Of a stretch of 64,000 nucleotides of DNA, positions 59,288 through 64,000 are shown piece after piece. Every line of letters starts with the position of its first letter. Position 1 is the first letter of the stretch. Location: the NCBI GenBank assembly GCA_947623455.1, contig OX392538.1:28953001-29017000 (forward strand), in the 5' to 3' direction. The notes below the pieces were generated by a model. That model was not told the origin of the DNA. It worked only from the letters and a program-made list of their open reading frames with translations, and did not search any database. Origin of the DNA: Mimachlamys varia. Lineage: Eukaryota; Mollusca; Bivalvia; Pectinida; Pectinidae. A program made the translations under genes and the position numbers.

Positions 59288-62200
59288 CTGCAAAAAACGA
59301 ATCAAATTGATTTGAATGTCTGGTTTCCTGTCAAATTATTAAAATACTTCACAAAGTTGTTGGTAAAAATTTTTTTTTTTTTAAATTATGATTTCATTTA
59401 CGACAGAAAGTTAAAGATATATCTCAAAGTTACATTTGTCTCAAGGTATAAGGGCAGATAATTCAAGACAAACCAATCACAGATGATGGAGAGCCACTCC
59501 AATCTATGGACTATTCTTACCTTTTTTATTTTAAAGATTTGGGGGACAGGTTATTCAAATTTTCAAAATAACATTTATCATCTTTTTCTCTATCACTTCA
59601 GATAAATCTTAAAGGCCCTATATACGTAACTTTCGGCAAAATTTGAAGTGAAAATCAAGCCTAATAACTTTTTATATTTATAGATTTAGTTAAGATTAAC
59701 TGATATAAGCAATATTCAAGATTAATGCTTACGCGGTTACCGGTAAAGCAACAGTTGAAACTCGGTATTTGTATAAACATTGCGACCATTGTTGTTGAAG
59801 TGGGCCCCACCTGAATTATTTTCAATTCTTTGGATTTTTCTCTCTAGAGTTTCTTCTTAGTTACCACTCAGATTTACTTTGTTTTAGGCTTATTTTTACA
59901 TGGTTATCAACCAGATTTTTTTTCAGAATTTTTCAGAATCACGAAAATTTTCTGAAGTTACATATATTGGGCCTTTAAAGGCCCAATATACGTAACTTCA
60001 GGAATTTTTTCGTCAATCTGAAAAATTCTGAAAAAAAATCCAGTTGATAAACATGCAATAATAAGCCTAAAACGAAGTAAACATCAGCGGTAACTAACAA
60101 GAAACTCCTGACAGAAAAATCCAAAGAATTGAAAATAATTCAGGTGGGGCCCACTTCAATAACAAACCGCGGGTAGAAGACAGTCAAAATGGTCGCGTGT
60201 TTACAAATACCGAGTTTCAACTGCTGCCGTACCGGTTACCGGGTAAGAAGTCATCTTGGATATTGCTGATATCAGTTAATCTTAACTAAATCTATAAAAA
60301 TAATAAGTTATTAGGCTTGATTTTCGCATCAAGTTTTGCCGAAAGTTACGTATATTTGGCCTTTAATCATAAAATTTATGACGTACTTCAATTAGAACTT
60401 TAGTAAATCAAATATTGCAATTAAATATAAACATCTCACTGAAGTATCTTTCCTTTTAATCTAATCAGGCTGTGAAAATCTTTTATAGAGAAATTAACCA
60501 GTGTATGATAACTGCTGGTTAAAAGCAGTGTGCACTCTAGATGAAAGCGAAAAATATAAAAAAAATCTTCTATTTTTGCCATTCAAGATTTGTATGCCTC
60601 ACCCAAAAGTAATATATTAGCCTGAAGTGTTATGTATATAATTTTTTTTTTATTTTGGCCTAATTGACCCTTTGACCTCTAACAGTGTATATTCATTTAG
60701 GTACCTTTCCTCGTACTGTGTTAGCTGGCTATGAGCCCTCAACAACTGCGACCCTGTTACTTCAACACTGTGAATGTTGTTGATGGTTTCCAGTAGGTTG
60801 TGAGCCTCATCAATAAGAACAATGTTGCCGTCCAGCTTGATGCCGCATGCCTCCCTTGTGGCTTTGTGGAGAAGAAGGTTGTAAGGCAGTGCCACAATCT
60901 CTGATAGAGGTATGCCGTACCTCGTTCCATAGAAAGGACAAGCCTTCATTTCTTTACCTGTAAAGAATTAAACAGGCATAGTTTCAAAAGCGCAGTGAAT
61001 ATCTTATGGAAAAAACATTCAGCCCACAAGTAACCATCGAAATGGCAATGGTACCATTCCCTGTCCTGTTTACATTTTGGGGCCTTTTCCAAAGTTTATT
61101 ACTTCAATTTAATATTTTTTTCAAGTCTTCCTATGTAAAATGACAAAGTAACAAAGATGTAGAGTTTCCATTAGCCAGAGAAAGTCAAAATCCAGAGTTA
61201 CATTTATGCAAAGGCTATAAAACAAATTCAATATGTATGTGAAAGTTTTGCAAATTCCCTGTTAAGCTACTACTTTGATTAATATTTCAGAAGTGAAAAT
61301 TCTTGTCATCTATATACAGCCTGTAGCTATGAGTAGTGATTTTCTCTTTTCTTTTCCGCATGAAATCAATTAAAAACAAGAGGCCCAACGGGCCTTAACG
61401 GTCATCTGACTACCAATTGTAAAATCACTATGAAAATACGTGTAGTCATTAAATCAAGTTATAATATGCCTGTATAGATTGCCAAGTTCAAGATAGTGGC
61501 CTTCTTGGATTTCTGATGGGCTTGAAAAATAACAACACTTTGTTGGGACCATCTCAGGATATCATTTCTGGCAAGTTTCAGCTCAATTCCACTGGTAGAA
61601 CTTGAGAAGTTTAGAATGTGTTTTCAAAATGGCCGCTGTGGAGGCCATCTTGAATTTTTGACTACACAAAAAATAACAACAGTTTCGTTTTGGCCCCAGT
61701 GACCTTGAATGAAAGTCAAGGTCATTTCTTTGAACAAACTTGGTAGCCCTTTATCCCAGCATGCCACAGGCCCAATATTAGGTCTCTGTGCCTTTTGGTT
61801 ATTCAGAAGAAGTCGTTTAAAAATTATGACCGTTTTGTCCCCTGTGACCTTGAATGAAGGTCAAGGTCATTTCTTTGAACAAACTTGGTAGCCCTTTATC
61901 TCAGCATAACACAGGACCAATATCAGGTCTCTGGGCCTTTTGGTTATTCAGAAGAAGTTGTTTAAAAAGATTTTGACCTTTTTGGCCCCTGTGACCTTGA
62001 ATGAAGGTCAAGGTCATTTGTTTGAACAAACTTGGTACCCCTTCATCCCAGCATGGCACAAGCCCAATATTGGGTCTATGGGCCTTTTGGTTTATGAGAA
62101 GAAGATGTTTAAATGGAAAAGTTTACGGACGGCGCACGACGCACGAAGCATGATGACTATAGGTCATCCTGACCCTTGGGTCAGATGACCTAAAAAAGAT

Positions 62201-63201
62201 ATCACCCACTAAAAATTAATGATATTAGGGTAAAAAAAACAATGACTTTCTTTTAAAAGTAATTTTTGGGAATAAACAGTAGAAACAAGTCAACCCAAAG
62301 GAACAAACCCACATAAGGCCCCAAAAACCTCACTTAAAAATATTACTGGAGTATTAAATTGAAAGGAAACAAAGCTACTCAAAAGAATCGTTTCATTACC
62401 CTTTGCAACAATTTGCTCCATGTCTTTGACTTCCAATAGGAGTTCCTCCTTCAGCTCATCCATCCCCTCATGTCGGTAGTAGGGACACTTGTCAGGACGT
62501 TTTTTCCTCCGCTTTGTTTTTGCCTCGCCCGTCTCATCTCGTTTCTCTGATTTGGATTTTTGCATATCTAAACAAGCGTCATTTATCAAACTTATAGACT
62601 TCAATTTTCTTACGCTTTCATTGATACAGAGATTTTGTCGTGATCCAAGGGAGACAACCCTCGTGTCTTCTCCATATGGACTCTTCACAACTTCCCTGAC
62701 AAACTGTGAAAGCTGTGAATGAGTCCTACTACAGTAGTATATCTTTGTGATGTGACACTCCTCTTCCTCATCATCCGATTTCTCGTCACGGTTTTCATCG
62801 TCACTTTTGTAATCTTGTACGATGAGATCGTCATCTTGATCTAACGTGTTACCATCAACACTTGTGTCATTGATGGTAACCTTGTCAATTTCAGAATTAA
62901 ACGCTTCCTGAATTTCTTTAGAAGCACCTTTGATCAGTTCATCAAATTCATCCTCCATCTTCTTGCGTTTCTTTGCTTTGCCATGATGACTCGACCTCCT
63001 CTCCTTGACCTTTGACTCCTGCTTTTTCAAGAGTTCGTGCTCGCTCATGACCTTTTTCAATTGTTCTTCTTTTTCTTTCTTCTGTACAAATTCAGTTATC
63101 CAGTCTACCTCTGTGTTGTCTTGCTTGTTGCATGCAGTGACAATATTCTCTTTGTTTCCTTGGTCTGTTGTCAGGGCTTCCAACTCTTTCCTCTGCTTCT
63201 C
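57805..63201 (-). CDS. DDX11: DDX11/ChlR1-like XPD-family DNA helicase (5' end outside window)
   Basis: Iron-sulfur superfamily 2 DNA helicase of the XPD/FANCJ/DDX11/RTEL1 group. Family members unwind 5' to 3', and DDX11 acts in sister-chromatid cohesion and replication-fork maintenance in the nucleus. Three exons in matching phase, transcribed right to left: 63201-62400, 60957-60705, 59287-57805, giving 845 residues. Visible in order are an acidic/basic linker, motif Ia region [13 protein letters not shown], four Fe-S cysteines (QNLC, NDAC, KCPYY, KACPFY), Walker [19 protein letters not shown], a [10 protein letters not shown] motif and motif [15 protein letters not shown]. These match DDX11 rather than XPD or RTEL1. 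The Walker A exon lies beyond 64000, so the gene is cut by the window. No frameshift or lost catalytic residue is seen. Confidence 0.92.
59612..59975. mobile_element. AAGGCCC MITE, copy 5 (helicase intron)
   Basis: Full-length copy in the intron between the last two helicase exons, flanked by TA on both sides and immediately followed by an inverted copy at 59978. Confidence 0.88.
59978..60363. mobile_element. AAGGCCC MITE, copy 6, inverted to copy 5
   Basis: Opposite orientation to the preceding copy, with a single shared TA (59976-59977) between them. The two make a palindrome of about 750 bp centred near 59977. Confidence 0.88.
60705..60957 (-). CDS. DDX11: Helicase exon with DEAH box
   Basis: A 253-bp exon from acceptor CTTTACAG to donor GTACCT, in phase 1 to 2. 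It encodes [10 protein letters not shown] (fourth Fe-S cysteine), [31 protein letters not shown] (Walker B, DEAH at 60800-60811) and [22 protein letters not shown]. The open frame running on past the donor is intronic. Confidence 0.93.
61375..62192 (+). repeat. Helitron-like repeat with three 146-bp units
   Basis: Starts AACAAGAGGCCCAACGGGCC, like the element at 55188, and ends with a GACC-CTTG-GGTC hairpin, then GACCTAA. Three tandem units of about 146 bp share AACAAACTTGGTA, CCCTTTATCCCAGCAT and GGGCCTTTTGGTTAT. Each unit has TCAAGGTCA (61716, 61861, 62008) and an upstream TGACCTTGA, its reverse complement. It lies in the helicase intron between exons 60705-60957 and 62400-63201. Confidence 0.7.
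62400..63201 (-). CDS. DDX11: Helicase exon with charged linker and Fe-S cysteines
   Basis: An 802-bp exon from acceptor TTTTTCCAG (phase 0) to donor GTAATG. It encodes [10 protein letters not shown], the [18 protein letters not shown] linker typical of DDX11, a Lys/Arg-rich stretch, an acidic run, then [41 protein letters not shown], a basic segment and KCPYYRHEG through [11 protein letters not shown]. Confidence 0.93.
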
Positions 63202-64000
63202 CTGGAAAAAGCAACACATTAGTTTACATATCTTAAATTATCACAATCTCATTCTTATTCTCAAGTCAAAATGCCAAGTCAGGGATTAAAATTCACTGTT
63301 TTGAGTATATAGGGGCTCAGCTCATTTCAGAAGAGAAGTTGCAGTAGTAATAAATGGCAAAATTTCCAAAAATCTAGGGACCCAGACAAATTTTTAGGGG
63401 CTATTAGCTACTGGGTCCCTTCATATTTGCATAGTTGCAAGTGAGCTAAGGCAATATCCATTACAATATTTATCAGTTTGAAACTTGCATACTCATATAA
63501 AATGTAGTTAAAAGATTCAAGAATTACTTAAGTAACATCTTATTATACTTCTAATATTGTTTTTATGTTATGTAAATGTTTTATTATGTTTCCTTATATG
63601 TCTTGACAAAGGAGAAGATTGCTCCGAAAATTTGACAGCATCATTTTGTCAATGTGTACACTGTTGGAATTAAATGTACTTTATTGCCCTATATAATTTG
63701 TTTTAGTGATTTGTATTCTCTAATTAAACACTTGTTAGTAAACAGTGTTATTTAGAAAAATACCGTTAATATTAAGTTCATATAAACATACAGAAAATGT
63801 ACTAAGAGCCAGGCAAAAAGACCATAGTTGAACCGACTGTTGACAAATTTATGTTTACTTAATACTTACAGTGTTTTTGTTACCTAAATATTACTACAGC
63901 TGGTTTCTTTTTGAATTGGGATAATATAGCATTATTTGTGTTTAATTTAAAACATATTCCTTGTTTCTAGTTAATAGGAAACAGCTGTGTGGAGGTATAA
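63202..64000 (-). other. Helicase intron running off the right edge
   Basis: Follows upstream of the exon acceptor at 63202-63204 in transcript order. No exon with the expected Walker A motif (GTGKS type) was found here on the - strand. A small inverted repeat around GGGACCCAG / CTGGGTCCC lies at about 63377-63420, and AAGGAGAAGATTGCTCCGAAAA near 63608 looks like repeat sequence. Confidence 0.6.

Noticed and set aside
58781..59461. 226-codon + strand open frame
   Set aside because: It lies antisense to the helicase terminal exon, whose motifs are unmistakable; the frame is a by-product of that coding sequence.
63005..63289. 94-codon + strand Ser/Phe/Cys-rich frame
   Set aside because: Antisense shadow of the Lys/Glu-rich linker of the helicase.

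Overview
The window reads as an AT-rich, repeat-laden stretch of an invertebrate nuclear genome, most likely a bivalve mollusc. The evidence is spliced genes with long introns, an EMI/EGF receptor with a kinase-like tail, tRNA-derived SINEs, many TIR/MITE families and hammerhead-ribozyme repeats of the kind known from bivalves. The organism call is inference; no marker gene fixes the species.

Two protein genes are supported. The first is on the + strand at 10682-44996. It can be assembled by eye into 22 coding exons whose splice phases all agree, giving about 1270 residues: signal peptide, EMI-like cysteine region, two EGF-like domains, a long ectodomain of about 627 residues, one fibronectin III domain, a transmembrane helix and a tyrosine-kinase-like domain. 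The kinase domain is degenerate where it matters. HRD is HRR, DFG is GFG, the glycine loop keeps one of three glycines and the activation segment has no tyrosine. It therefore looks like a receptor pseudokinase. The second gene is on the - strand at 57805-63201: the last three exons of a DDX11/ChlR1-type XPD-family iron-sulfur DNA helicase, with DEAH box, four Fe-S cysteines and motif VI. Its 5' exons (Walker A) lie beyond the right edge.

Region by region: 1-10.6 kb holds no recognisable gene but several repeats, including an intact-looking hammerhead ribozyme. 10.7-45 kb is the receptor gene; its 14.4-kb first intron carries SINEs, nested MITEs, a second hammerhead, a relic of another and a local duplication array. 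45-47.2 kb is a tandemly duplicated 3' flank of the receptor, its second copy split by a MITE. 47.2-57.8 kb is intergenic and almost entirely repeats: minisatellite-bearing elements and a 3-kb TIR transposon that ends about 20 bp from the helicase stop codon. 57.8-64 kb is the helicase gene, whose introns hold a head-to-head MITE pair and a tandem array rich in TCAAGGTCA motifs.

The two genes converge (tail to tail) and nothing suggests a shared pathway. The strongest leads are the receptor pseudokinase and a dispersed family with type I hammerhead ribozymes whose stem III is a palindrome (retrozyme-like), found three times plus a relic.
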